Position numbers and translations under genes: made by a program
Assembly (NCBI GenBank): GCA_903960645.1
Contig: CAJCBN010000478.1
Coordinates: 1 to 13,828, forward strand
Length of the DNA: 13,828 nucleotides
Direction of reading: 5' to 3'
Source: an uncultured Actinomycetes bacterium
Lineage (GTDB): Bacteria; Actinomycetota; Thermoleophilia; Gaiellales; F1-60-MAGs149
Notes under the pieces: generated by a model
What the model was told of the DNA's origin: nothing
What the model saw: only the letters and a program-made list of their open reading frames with translations
Databases searched by the model: none
In this document: one piece after another, positions 1 to 5,639 of the stretch
Position numbering within the stretch: the first letter of the stretch is position 1
Layout of the letters: each line of letters opens with the position of its first letter

Positions 1-476
1 AGCGCCGCGACGTCCTCGGGGCGGCGCAGGCCGCGCAGGGCGACTTCGGCGGCGCGACAGAGGTTGATCGGCGTCGACGTGCCGAGCGACTTCGCCAGCA
101 CGTCCTTGAGGCCGGCCAGCTCGAGCACCGCGCGAACGCCGGCGCCGGCGATGACGCCGGTACCCTGCGAGGCGGGCTTGAGCAGCACCTTGCCGGCGCC
201 GTAGACGCCGGTGATCTCGTGGGTGATGGTGGTGTGGTGACGCGGCACCGTGAAGAGGTTCTTCTTCGCGTCCTCGATCGCCTTCTGGATCGCGACGGGG
301 ACCTCGTTGGCCTTGCCGTACCCCACGCCGACCTGCTCGATCTCATCCCCGACCACGACCAGCGCGGTGAAGGAGAAACGGCGGCCGCCCTTGACGACCT
401 TGGCGACGCGGTTGATCTCGACGACGCGCTCATGGAGCTCGCGGCCCTGGGCATCCGTACCGACTCGGCTAGCCAT
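1..476 (-). CDS. rpsE: 30S ribosomal protein S5, 3' end cut by window edge
   Basis: Small-subunit protein S5, which helps form the mRNA entry site and the decoding-fidelity interface with S4. I translated it by hand from the ATG at 474-476: it opens MASRVGTDAQGRELHERVVE and stays open for 158 codons to the window edge. The N-terminal double-stranded-RNA-binding S5 domain spans about residues 14-80, and the C-terminal domain follows with the typical stretch GAGKVLLKPASQGTGVIAGA. The loop VVKGGRRFSF (about residues 27-36) is where spectinomycin-resistance changes occur in other bacteria, and it looks wild type here. The start overlaps the rplR stop by one base (TGATG), which suggests coupled translation. 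S5 proteins are usually 160-200 residues, so only a short C-terminal end is missing. rpmD, rplO and secY would be expected next, outside the window. Confidence 0.96.
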   Translation of the reverse strand, partial: MASRVGTDAQGRELHERVVEINRVAKVVKGGRRFSFTALVVVGDEIEQVGVGYGKANEVPVAIQKAIEDAKKNLFTVPRHHTTITHEITGVYGAGKVLLKPASQGTGVIAGAGVRAVLELAGLKDVLAKSLGTSTPINLCRAAEVALRGLRRPEDVAA

Positions 477-823
477 CAGAACTCGAGACCTCCCTCGCGC
501 GCACCTTCGGCGAGCGCTTTGACACGTCCGTGGTAGAGGTATCCACCACGGTCGAACACGACGGTGCTAATGCCCGCGGCCTTGGCGCGCTCGGCGATCA
601 GCTCACCGGTGGCCTTGGCCTTCGCGGACTTGTCCCCGTCCTTGACGGAGCGCGAATCGGCGGCCGCCAGGGTCTGACCCTTGACGTCGTCGATCAGCTG
701 CGCGTAGACGTCCGCGTTGGACCGGAACACGGCCAGACGGGGACGCTCGGCGGTGCCGGTGATCTTGCCGCGGACGCGCCGGTGGCGACGATCGCGGGCT
801 TCCTTCGGAGTCATCTTGCTCAT
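476..823 (-). CDS. rplR: 50S ribosomal protein L18
   Basis: Large-subunit protein L18, which binds 5S rRNA with L5 and L25 and anchors it in the central protuberance. The product is 115 residues, normal for bacterial L18. The basic N-terminal arm (RRHRRVRGKI, about residues 12-21) is followed by the conserved core PRLAVFRSNADVYAQLIDD and the C-terminal VVFDRGGYLYHGRVKALAEG. The ATG overlaps the end of rplF by four bases (ATGA) and the stop overlaps the rpsE start by one base. This is its standard place between L6 and S5 in the spc cluster. Nothing is unusual. Confidence 0.97.
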   Translation of the reverse strand: MSKMTPKEARDRRHRRVRGKITGTAERPRLAVFRSNADVYAQLIDDVKGQTLAAADSRSVKDGDKSAKAKATGELIAERAKAAGISTVVFDRGGYLYHGRVKALAEGAREGGLEF

Positions 824-1353
824 GCGCGCTTACCGACCTTCCGGGCGACGTACTCGCCCGCGTAGCGAATGCCCTTGCCCTTGTACGGCTCCGGCGGACG
901 CAGCTTGCGGATCTCGGCCGCGACCTGGCCGACGCGCTGCTTGTCGATGCCACGGACGATGATCTGGGTGGGCTGCGGGACCTCGAACTCGATGTCCTCC
1001 GGCGCGTCGTACTTGACCGCGTGGGAGTAGCCGAGCGCGAGCTCTAGGTTCTTGCCCTGGGCGGCGCAGCGATAGCCGACGCCCTGGATCTCGAGCTCCT
1101 TCACGTAGCCGTTCGCAACGCCCTCGACCATATTGGCGATGAGGCTGCGGGTGAGCCCGTGCAGGGCACGGTGGTTGGGACGGTCCGTGGGACGCTCGAT
1201 GGTGATCTGACCCTCGGCGACGTTGATCGTCATGTCGGGGGAGATCTCCTGCACGAGCGTGCCCTTGGGACCGGTCACCGTGACGCGCCCGGGGGCGATC
1301 TCGATGGTGACTCCGTCGGGGACGGTGATGATGCGGCGGCCGATGCGACTCAT
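820..1353 (-). CDS. rplF: 50S ribosomal protein L6
   Basis: Large-subunit protein L6, which binds helix 97 of 23S rRNA near the factor-binding site and is needed late in 50S assembly. The product is 177 residues, with two repeated alpha/beta domains (about residues 8-82 and 90-165). It starts MSRIGRRIITVPDGV and carries the C-terminal L6 signature PEPYKGKGIRYAGEYVARK (about residues 154-172). The reading frame could be extended 11 codons upstream to 1386, but that would overlap the end of rpsH, and L6 proteins start at this MSRIG, so the ATG at 1351-1353 is chosen. It begins four bases after the rpsH stop and ends in a 4-base overlap with rplR. Confidence 0.97.
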   Translation of the reverse strand: MSRIGRRIITVPDGVTIEIAPGRVTVTGPKGTLVQEISPDMTINVAEGQITIERPTDRPNHRALHGLTRSLIANMVEGVANGYVKELEIQGVGYRCAAQGKNLELALGYSHAVKYDAPEDIEFEVPQPTQIIVRGIDKQRVGQVAAEIRKLRPPEPYKGKGIRYAGEYVARKVGKRA

Positions 1354-1357
1354 GGCG

Positions 1358-1753
1358 TTACCAGATGAAGCACAGCACTTCGCCACCGACGCCGCGCTTG
1401 GCGGCGTCCGCGGCAGTGCAGATGCCGGTCGAGGTGGACATGATTGCGGTGCCGAGCCCGCCGAGGACGCGGGGAAGCCGGTCCTTGGGGGCGTACATGC
1501 GGCGGCCGGGCTTCGAGACGCGCTTGAGCCCGTAGATGACGCGCTCGCGGTTGCGGCCGTACTTCAGCTCGATCACGAGGAGCGGCTGGGGCGTGGCTGC
1601 CTCTTCCGACCAGGAGGCGATGTAGCCCTCCTCGAGGAGGATGCGGGCGATCTCGCGCTTGCTGCGGGACGTGGGCATGATGACCTTGTCGTGCAGCGCC
1701 GTGTTGGCGTTGCGGATGCGGGTCAGCATGTCTGCGATGGGATCATTGACCAT
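1358..1753 (-). CDS. rpsH: 30S ribosomal protein S8
   Basis: Small-subunit protein S8, a primary binder of the central domain of 16S rRNA. In E. coli it is also the translational repressor of the spc operon, acting near rplE. The product is 131 residues, the usual length. It begins MVNDPIADMLTRIRNA, the hallmark N-terminus, and has the C-terminal signature STSTGICTAADAAKRGVGGE (about residues 106-125). It starts four bases after the rpsZ stop. I did not find an obvious copy of the S8-binding helix upstream, so whether S8 regulates this operon cannot be told from sequence reading alone. Confidence 0.97.
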   Translation of the reverse strand: MVNDPIADMLTRIRNANTALHDKVIMPTSRSKREIARILLEEGYIASWSEEAATPQPLLVIELKYGRNRERVIYGLKRVSKPGRRMYAPKDRLPRVLGGLGTAIMSTSTGICTAADAAKRGVGGEVLCFIW

Positions 1754-1757
1754 GGTG

Positions 1758-1943
1758 CTACCAGCTCGACTTCGTCATACCGGGGATCACGCCTTCGTGC
1801 GCGAGCTGCCGGAGGCAGATGCGGCACAGGCCGAACTTCTTGTACACCGCACGCGGGCGGCCGCACTTCTGGCAGCGCGAGTAGTTGCGCACCTTGTACT
1901 TGGCCGGACGAGCGGCCTTCATGCGGAGAGCAGTCTTCGCCAT
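1758..1943 (-). CDS. rpsZ: 30S ribosomal protein S14, zinc-binding short type
   Basis: Small-subunit protein S14 of the 30S head, near S3, S10 and S19. At 61 residues it is the short zinc form, not the roughly 100-residue zinc-free form. The zinc ligands are two CxxC pairs, C24-C27 (CQKC) and C40-C43 (CRIC), followed by the typical end LAHEGVIPGMTKSSW. The gene lies between rplE and rpsH, the normal place, with spacers of five and four bases. A GAGAG sequence ahead of the ATG, overlapping the rplE stop region, may serve as the ribosome-binding site. In actinobacteria the zinc-free paralogue, when present, is usually elsewhere under Zur control. This copy is often named rpsN or rpsN1. Confidence 0.97.
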   Translation of the reverse strand: MAKTALRMKAARPAKYKVRNYSRCQKCGRPRAVYKKFGLCRICLRQLAHEGVIPGMTKSSW

Positions 1944-1948
1944 ATCTC

Positions 1949-2512
1949 TCAGGCCTCTCGGAACGGCATGCCGAAGTGCTTGAGGAGCTCGCGCGCCTCA
2001 TCATCGGTTGCCGCGGTCGTGGTGATGGTGATGTCCAGGCCTCGGACCTGGTCGATCCGGTCGTAGTCGATCTCCGGGAAGATGATCTGCTCCCGGATGC
2101 CGAGCGAGTAGTTGCCGCGCCCGTCGAACGACTTCGGGCTGATGCCGCGGAAGTCGCGGATGCGCGGGAGGGCGACCGTCGTGAGGCGATCGAGGAACTC
2201 GTACATGTTCTCGCCGCGCAGGGTGACCTTGCAGCCGATGGCCATGCCCTCGCGGAGCTTGAAGCCGGCGATCGACTTGCGGGCGAGGGTCGTAACCGGC
2301 TTCTGGCCGCTGATCTGCGTCATCTGCTCGACGGCATGGTCGAGCGCCTTCGAGTCGGTCTTCGCGTCAGAGACGCCCATGTTCAGCGTGATCTTGGTGA
2401 TCCGGGGCGCCTGCATCGAGGACGTGTACCCGAAGTGCTCGATCAGCTGCGGCTTGATCTCGCGCTCGTAGCGCTCCTTCAGCCGCGGGATGTGAGTAGC
2501 GGTGTCAGTCAT
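1949..2512 (-). CDS. rplE: 50S ribosomal protein L5
   Basis: Large-subunit protein L5, which binds 5S rRNA and contacts the P-site tRNA and S13 across the subunit bridge. The product is 187 residues, close to the usual 180-187. Recognisable parts are the N-terminal YEREIKPQLIEHFGYTS, the core PRITKITLNMGVSDAKTDSK, and the C-terminal EQIIFPEIDYDRIDQVRGLD followed by ITITTTA. Start choice: ATG at 2510-2512 overlaps the rplX stop by one base (TGATG). A GTG one codon upstream (2513-2515) is also possible and would add one residue; a GGAG sits upstream of both. The start is therefore uncertain by one codon. Confidence 0.96.
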   Translation of the reverse strand: MTDTATHIPRLKERYEREIKPQLIEHFGYTSSMQAPRITKITLNMGVSDAKTDSKALDHAVEQMTQISGQKPVTTLARKSIAGFKLREGMAIGCKVTLRGENMYEFLDRLTTVALPRIRDFRGISPKSFDGRGNYSLGIREQIIFPEIDYDRIDQVRGLDITITTTAATDDEARELLKHFGMPFREA

Positions 2513-2847
2513 CACTTATCGATCTCCGTTCCGCAGTGCTTGCACACGCGGCCCTTCTTGTCGGCCTGCTTGCCGATGCGCGTCGCCTTGTCGCACGACG
2601 GGCACACGAGCATGACGTTGGAGCGGCGCAGCGGCTGCTCCTGGTCGAGGATGCCGCCGGGAGCCATCTGCTGGCCACCGGAGCCCGGGACGGGACGGGG
2701 CTTGAGGTGGCGCTTGGCGAGATTGCGACCCTCGACCACGACGCGGGCAGCGGTCGGCTCCACGGAGACGACCTTGCCGCGCTTGCCGCGGTCCTTGCCG
2801 GTGATGATCTCGACGGTGTCGCCGGTCTTGATGCCGATGCCACTCAT
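2512..2847 (-). CDS. rplX: 50S ribosomal protein L24 with zinc ribbon
   Basis: Large-subunit protein L24, an assembly-initiator protein that binds the 5' domain of 23S rRNA near the tunnel exit. The product is 111 residues. A KOW domain lies at about residues 5-38 (IKTGDTVEIITGKDRGKRGK), and the C-terminal part holds four cysteines in two CxxC pairs (C82, C85, C102, C105) that look like a zinc ribbon. Many bacterial L24 proteins have this ribbon, and others have lost it. The ATG at 2845-2847 is preferred over the adjoining GTG at 2848-2850 because a strong GGAGG lies seven bases before the ATG. The start overlaps the rplN stop by one base. Confidence 0.96.
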   Translation of the reverse strand: MSGIGIKTGDTVEIITGKDRGKRGKVVSVEPTAARVVVEGRNLAKRHLKPRPVPGSGGQQMAPGGILDQEQPLRRSNVMLVCPSCDKATRIGKQADKKGRVCKHCGTEIDK

Positions 2848-3215
2848 CACAGCACCTCCGGAGCGAGCGAGACGATGCGCATGAAGTTCTTCTCGCGCAG
2901 CTCACGGGCGACGGGCCCGAAGATGCGCGTACCGCGCGGGTTGCCGGCCGGATCGATGATCACGGCAGCGTTGTCGTCGAAGCGGATGTTCGTGCCATCG
3001 TCGCGATGATGCGCCTTGGTGGTGCGCACGACGACGGCGTGGACGACCTCGCCCTTCTTGACGGACCCGTTCGGCGTAGCGGCCTTGACGGTCGCGACGA
3101 TGATGTCGCCCACGGCCGCATAGCGCCGATGGGAGCCACCGCGGACGCGGATGCAGAGGATCTCGCGGGCGCCGGTGTTATCGGCCACGCGGAGTCGGGA
3201 TTCCTGCTGGATCAC
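2847..3215 (-). CDS. rplN: 50S ribosomal protein L14
   Basis: Large-subunit protein L14, a beta-barrel protein at the subunit interface forming bridge B8 with L19 and 16S rRNA; it also binds the silencing factor RsfS. The product is 122 residues, exactly the family length. It starts MIQQESRLRVADNTGAREIL and ends IFGPVARELREKNFMRIVSL plus APEVL, both hallmark ends. The start codon is GTG (3213-3215), overlapping the rpsQ stop in the sequence GTGA. This is the first gene of the classical spc operon, but the overlap leaves no space for a separate spc promoter between operons. Confidence 0.98.
   Translation of the reverse strand: MIQQESRLRVADNTGAREILCIRVRGGSHRRYAAVGDIIVATVKAATPNGSVKKGEVVHAVVVRTTKAHHRDDGTNIRFDDNAAVIIDPAGNPRGTRIFGPVARELREKNFMRIVSLAPEVL
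2855..2859 (-). promoter_or_regulatory. Ribosome-binding site of rplX (GGAGG)
   Basis: On the coding strand the sequence reads GGAGGTGCTGTGATG. The GGAGG is seven bases before the ATG at 2847 but only four before the alternative GTG at 2850, which favours the ATG. The site lies inside the last codons of rplN. It is one of the best Shine-Dalgarno matches among the gene junctions I checked. Confidence 0.75.
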
Positions 3216-3916
3216 TTGGCCACCTCGACGATCTCGACCAGGCGCCAGCGCTTCGTGCGGGACAGCGGGCGCGTCTCGACGACGCGAACGGTGTCACCGA
3301 TGTTGGCGGCGTTCTGCTCGTCATGCGCGTGGAGCGTCATCGAGCGGCGCATGATCTTCTTGTACTTGGGATGAGCCTTGAGGACGTCGACGCGAACCGT
3401 GATCGTCTTCTCGCCCTTGTTGGACGTGACGACGCCACGGCGCTCGCGGCGCGTGCCCTCGCTGGTGTCCTGCGAGGGGGTGCGGACGTACTCGCCGCCA
3501 CCCGTCTCGCCACGGCGGCGCTTGCGCGCGGCAGCAGACTTCTTGCGCAGCTCGGCGCGCTCCTCGGAGGTCGTGCGGACACGACGAACCCGGTTGCTAC
3601 GCGGCGGGCGCTTCTTCTTCTCCTTGACCGGCTCGGGCTCGGCCGCAGGGGCCTCCTCCGCGACGGCCTCAGCGGCCTCCTCAGCGACAGGCTCCTCTGC
3701 AGCAGCCTCCGCGGGGGCAGCCTCTTCGGCGGCAGCCTCGGGGGCGGCCTCCGCAGCAGCTTCCACCTCAGCGGCGGGCTCCTCTGCAGCAGCCTCCGCG
3801 GGCGCAGCCTCCTCAGCGGCCGCCTCGGGGGCGACCTCCTCGGCGACAGCCTCGTCGGCGACAGCCTCGTTCACGGGAGTCTCCTCCACGTCCGGGGTCT
3901 CGTTCTCGTCGCTCAC
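3212..3916 (-). CDS. rpsQ: 30S ribosomal protein S17 with long N-terminal extension
   Basis: Small-subunit protein S17, a primary 16S rRNA binder in the lower body of the 30S. The product is 234 residues, against about 80-90 in most bacteria. The S17 OB-fold core is at about residues 156-234, with GVVTSNKGEKTITVRV, HPKYKKIMRRS, HDEQNAANIGDTVRV and ETRPLSRTKRWRLVEI. Residues 1-97 have no Lys or Arg and consist mostly of Ala, Glu, Pro and Val; residues 98-160 are strongly basic. A 19-residue segment (APEAAAEEAAPAEAAAEEP) occurs at 29-47 and again at 58-76. The GTG start (3914-3916) overlaps the rpmC stop as GTGA, and no internal start near the core has comparable context. The extension is in frame with the core and without stops, so I take it as translated; its function is unknown. 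Confidence 0.95.
   Translation of the reverse strand: MSDENETPDVEETPVNEAVADEAVAEEVAPEAAAEEAAPAEAAAEEPAAEVEAAAEAAPEAAAEEAAPAEAAAEEPVAEEAAEAVAEEAPAAEPEPVKEKKKRPPRSNRVRRVRTTSEERAELRKKSAAARKRRRGETGGGEYVRTPSQDTSEGTRRERRGVVTSNKGEKTITVRVDVLKAHPKYKKIMRRSMTLHAHDEQNAANIGDTVRVVETRPLSRTKRWRLVEIVEVAK
3689..3832 (-). repeat. 29-codon tandem duplication inside rpsQ
   Basis: Two 57-base copies (3776-3832 and 3689-3745) start 87 bases, or 29 codons, apart. I count five mismatches, giving 52 of 57 identical bases. They encode the same 19 residues, S17 positions 29-47 and 58-76. Because the period is a whole number of codons, the frame is kept. This looks like slippage or unequal recombination within the acidic extension. 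Confidence 0.85.
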
Positions 3917-4122
3917 GACGCTCCACCTTCCATCTTGTCGGCCTGCTCGCCCTGGATCGTCAGCAGGCGAGCAAGCTCGCGGCGGACGCCGGTCAAATTG
4001 GACGTGTTCTCAAGCGCGCCGGTGGCGTGCTGGAACCGCAGGTTGAACAGCTCCTGACGCGCCTCGGCGACCTTGCGCGCGACGTCATCCGAGCTGAGCT
4101 CGCGGATCTCACTGGCCTTCAA
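3913..4122 (-). CDS. rpmC: 50S ribosomal protein L29
   Basis: Large-subunit protein L29, a small two-helix coiled coil at the tunnel exit that forms part of the docking site for trigger factor and SRP with L23. The product is 69 residues from the TTG at 4120-4122, beginning as the family usually does (MKASEIREL), with the conserved ARQELFNLRFQHATGALEN and the helix VRRELARLLTIQGEQA. A GTG three codons upstream (4129-4131, giving 72 residues) is possible, but a GAGAAGG site covers that GTG and lies eight bases before the TTG. Either start lies inside the end of rplP (14- or 23-base overlap). The stop overlaps the rpsQ start by four bases. Confidence 0.93.
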   Translation of the reverse strand: MKASEIRELSSDDVARKVAEARQELFNLRFQHATGALENTSNLTGVRRELARLLTIQGEQADKMEGGAS

Positions 4123-4537
4123 AGAGATCACCTTCTCGGGTTACGAACTTGCAGGGGATCGGCAGCTTCTGGGCCGCGAGCATCATCGCCTCGCGGGCGA
4201 GCGGCTCCGGCACACCGGCGAGCTCGAACATGATGCGGCCCGGGCGCACGACGGCGACCCAGAACTCCGGGGAGCCCTTGCCCGAGCCCATGCGGGTCTC
4301 GGCGGGCTTCTTGGTGACCGGCTTGTCCGGGAAAATCGTGATCCAGACCTTGCCACCGCGCTTGATCTTGCGGGTCATGGCGATACGAGCAGCCTCGATC
4401 TGACGGGCAGTGATCCAGCCCTCGCCCATCGCCTTGAGGCCGAACTCGCCGAAGTTGACGCGGGCATGGCCCTTCGTCTCCCCCGTGCGGCGACCTCGAT
4501 GCACGCGACGGTGCTTGACACGACGTGGCATCAGCAT
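4109..4537 (-). CDS. rplP: 50S ribosomal protein L16
   Basis: Large-subunit protein L16, which lines the A-site tRNA path near the peptidyl-transferase centre and is assembled late. The product is 142 residues, against a usual 136-145. It begins MLMPRRVKHRRVHRGRRTGE and holds the signatures KPAETRMGSGKGSPEFWVAV (about residues 77-96) and RPGRIMFELAGVPEPLAREA. The ATG at 4535-4537 overlaps the rpsC stop by one base (TGATG). A second ATG two codons on is less likely because relatives begin MLxPRxVKHR. Its 3' end overlaps the rpmC start. Confidence 0.97.
   Translation of the reverse strand: MLMPRRVKHRRVHRGRRTGETKGHARVNFGEFGLKAMGEGWITARQIEAARIAMTRKIKRGGKVWITIFPDKPVTKKPAETRMGSGKGSPEFWVAVVRPGRIMFELAGVPEPLAREAMMLAAQKLPIPCKFVTREGDLFEGQ
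4126..4137 (-). promoter_or_regulatory. Ribosome-binding site of rpmC within rplP
   Basis: The coding strand reads GAGAAGGTGATC just before TCTTTG. GGTGATC is a seven-base match to the sequence complementary to the conserved 3' end of bacterial 16S rRNA, and GAGAAGG ends eight bases before the TTG at 4122. The alternative GTG at 4131 overlaps this site, so the site argues for the TTG start. Confidence 0.6.
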
Positions 4538-5637
4538 CAGGAACCAGCCTCCTCGGCGCCCTTCGGCTCGTCGGCGGCAGGCGCCTCGGCAGCGGGGGCC
4601 TCAGCCTCGACAGCCGGCGTCTCGACCGCAGCGGCCTCGACGGCCGGGGTCTCGACCACAGCGGCCGACTCGGTCACGACGACCTCGTCCACCGGCGTCT
4701 CGACGACGGTCTCCTCGACCACGGCGGGAGCCTCGGCCTTGGGACGCGCTCGGCGACCAGCGGGCACGGACGGACCGCTCAGGCGCGGCTGGTTCGGTCC
4801 ACCGGGACCGCCGCCGCCACCCTGACGCGGACGACGATCGCCACCGCGCTCGCCACCGCGCTCGCCACCGGCGCCGCCACCCGGGGCGCCACGGCGACCC
4901 TTCGGACGTGCGGGGCCGAGCTCTTCGATGGCACCCTTGGCGCCGCCCTTGCGGCGGCGGGCATCGACCTCGCCCAGACGCGTGGCGTTCTGGTCGTGGC
5001 CCTCAAAGCCCTCCGGCATGATCTCGCCCTTGTTGATCCAGACCTTGACGCCAATGCGGCCGTACGTGGTCTTGGCCTCGGCGAAGCCGTAATCGATGTC
5101 GGCGCGCAGCGTCTGGAGCGGCACGCGGCCCTCCGAGTACTGCTCGGTGCGGCTCATCTCGCCGCCACCGAGGCGGCCGCCGCACTTGATGCGGACGCCC
5201 TGGGCGCCGGAGCGCACAGCGGACTGCATCGAGCGCTTCATCGCGCGGCGGAAGGCCACGCGATTCTGCAGCTGCTCCGCGACGGACTGCGCCATCAGGC
5301 GCGCGTCCAGCTCGGGGCGCTTGATCTCGTTGATGTTGATCTGCACGGCACGGCCCGTGATCGAGTGGACCTCCTTGCGGAGGGCGTCGACCTCGACACC
5401 GGACTTGCCGATGACGATGCCCGGGCGGGCGGTGTAGATATCGATCGTGATCTTCTGCGAGTCCTTGCGGATATGGATATCCGACAGGCCTGCGTGGCTC
5501 AGCTTGTTGTGGATGTGCTCCCGGATTTTGATGTCCTCACCCAGGTAGCGGGCGAACTCGCGATCGGAGCACCAATTCGACTTCCAGTCGTGAATGATGC
5601 CGACGCGGAGGCCGCCAGGATGAACTTTCTGGCCCAT
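4537..5637 (-). CDS. rpsC: 30S ribosomal protein S3 with long C-terminal extension
   Basis: Small-subunit protein S3, part of the mRNA entry channel and its helicase activity with S4 and S5. The product is 366 residues, against about 210-280 usually. The core is residues 1-210: the start MGQKVHPGGLRVGIIHDWKS, a type-2 KH domain with its GxxG loop GKSG (77-80) in RPGIVIGKSGVEVD, and the C-terminal domain GVRIKCGGRLGGGEMSRTEQ to IGVKVWINKGE. After it come a Gly/Arg-rich stretch (about 226-300) and an acidic Ala/Val/Glu/Pro tail (301-366) with a single basic residue. VETPAVEA occurs at 328-335 and 338-345. It starts two bases after the rplV stop. Gly/Arg and acidic S3 tails occur in other actinobacteria, but this one is long. 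Confidence 0.96.
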   Translation of the reverse strand: MGQKVHPGGLRVGIIHDWKSNWCSDREFARYLGEDIKIREHIHNKLSHAGLSDIHIRKDSQKITIDIYTARPGIVIGKSGVEVDALRKEVHSITGRAVQININEIKRPELDARLMAQSVAEQLQNRVAFRRAMKRSMQSAVRSGAQGVRIKCGGRLGGGEMSRTEQYSEGRVPLQTLRADIDYGFAEAKTTYGRIGVKVWINKGEIMPEGFEGHDQNATRLGEVDARRRKGGAKGAIEELGPARPKGRRGAPGGGAGGERGGERGGDRRPRQGGGGGPGGPNQPRLSGPSVPAGRRARPKAEAPAVVEETVVETPVDEVVVTESAAVVETPAVEAAAVETPAVEAEAPAAEAPAADEPKGAEEAGS

Positions 5638-5639
5638 AT

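Noticed and set aside
1223..2884. A 553-codon open frame on the plus strand across rpsH, rpsZ, rplE and rplX
   Set aside because: It runs antisense through four well-identified genes and their junctions, and has no recognisable motif. The same reasoning applies to the long plus-strand frames at 4525-5643, 6416-7744 and 9352-10599.
3916..4131. A separate small gene for the acidic arm, with S17 starting inside
   Set aside because: The acidic arm, basic linker and S17 core are one unbroken frame from the GTG that overlaps the rpmC stop. I saw no stop or better start between them, so a single long S17 is the simpler reading.
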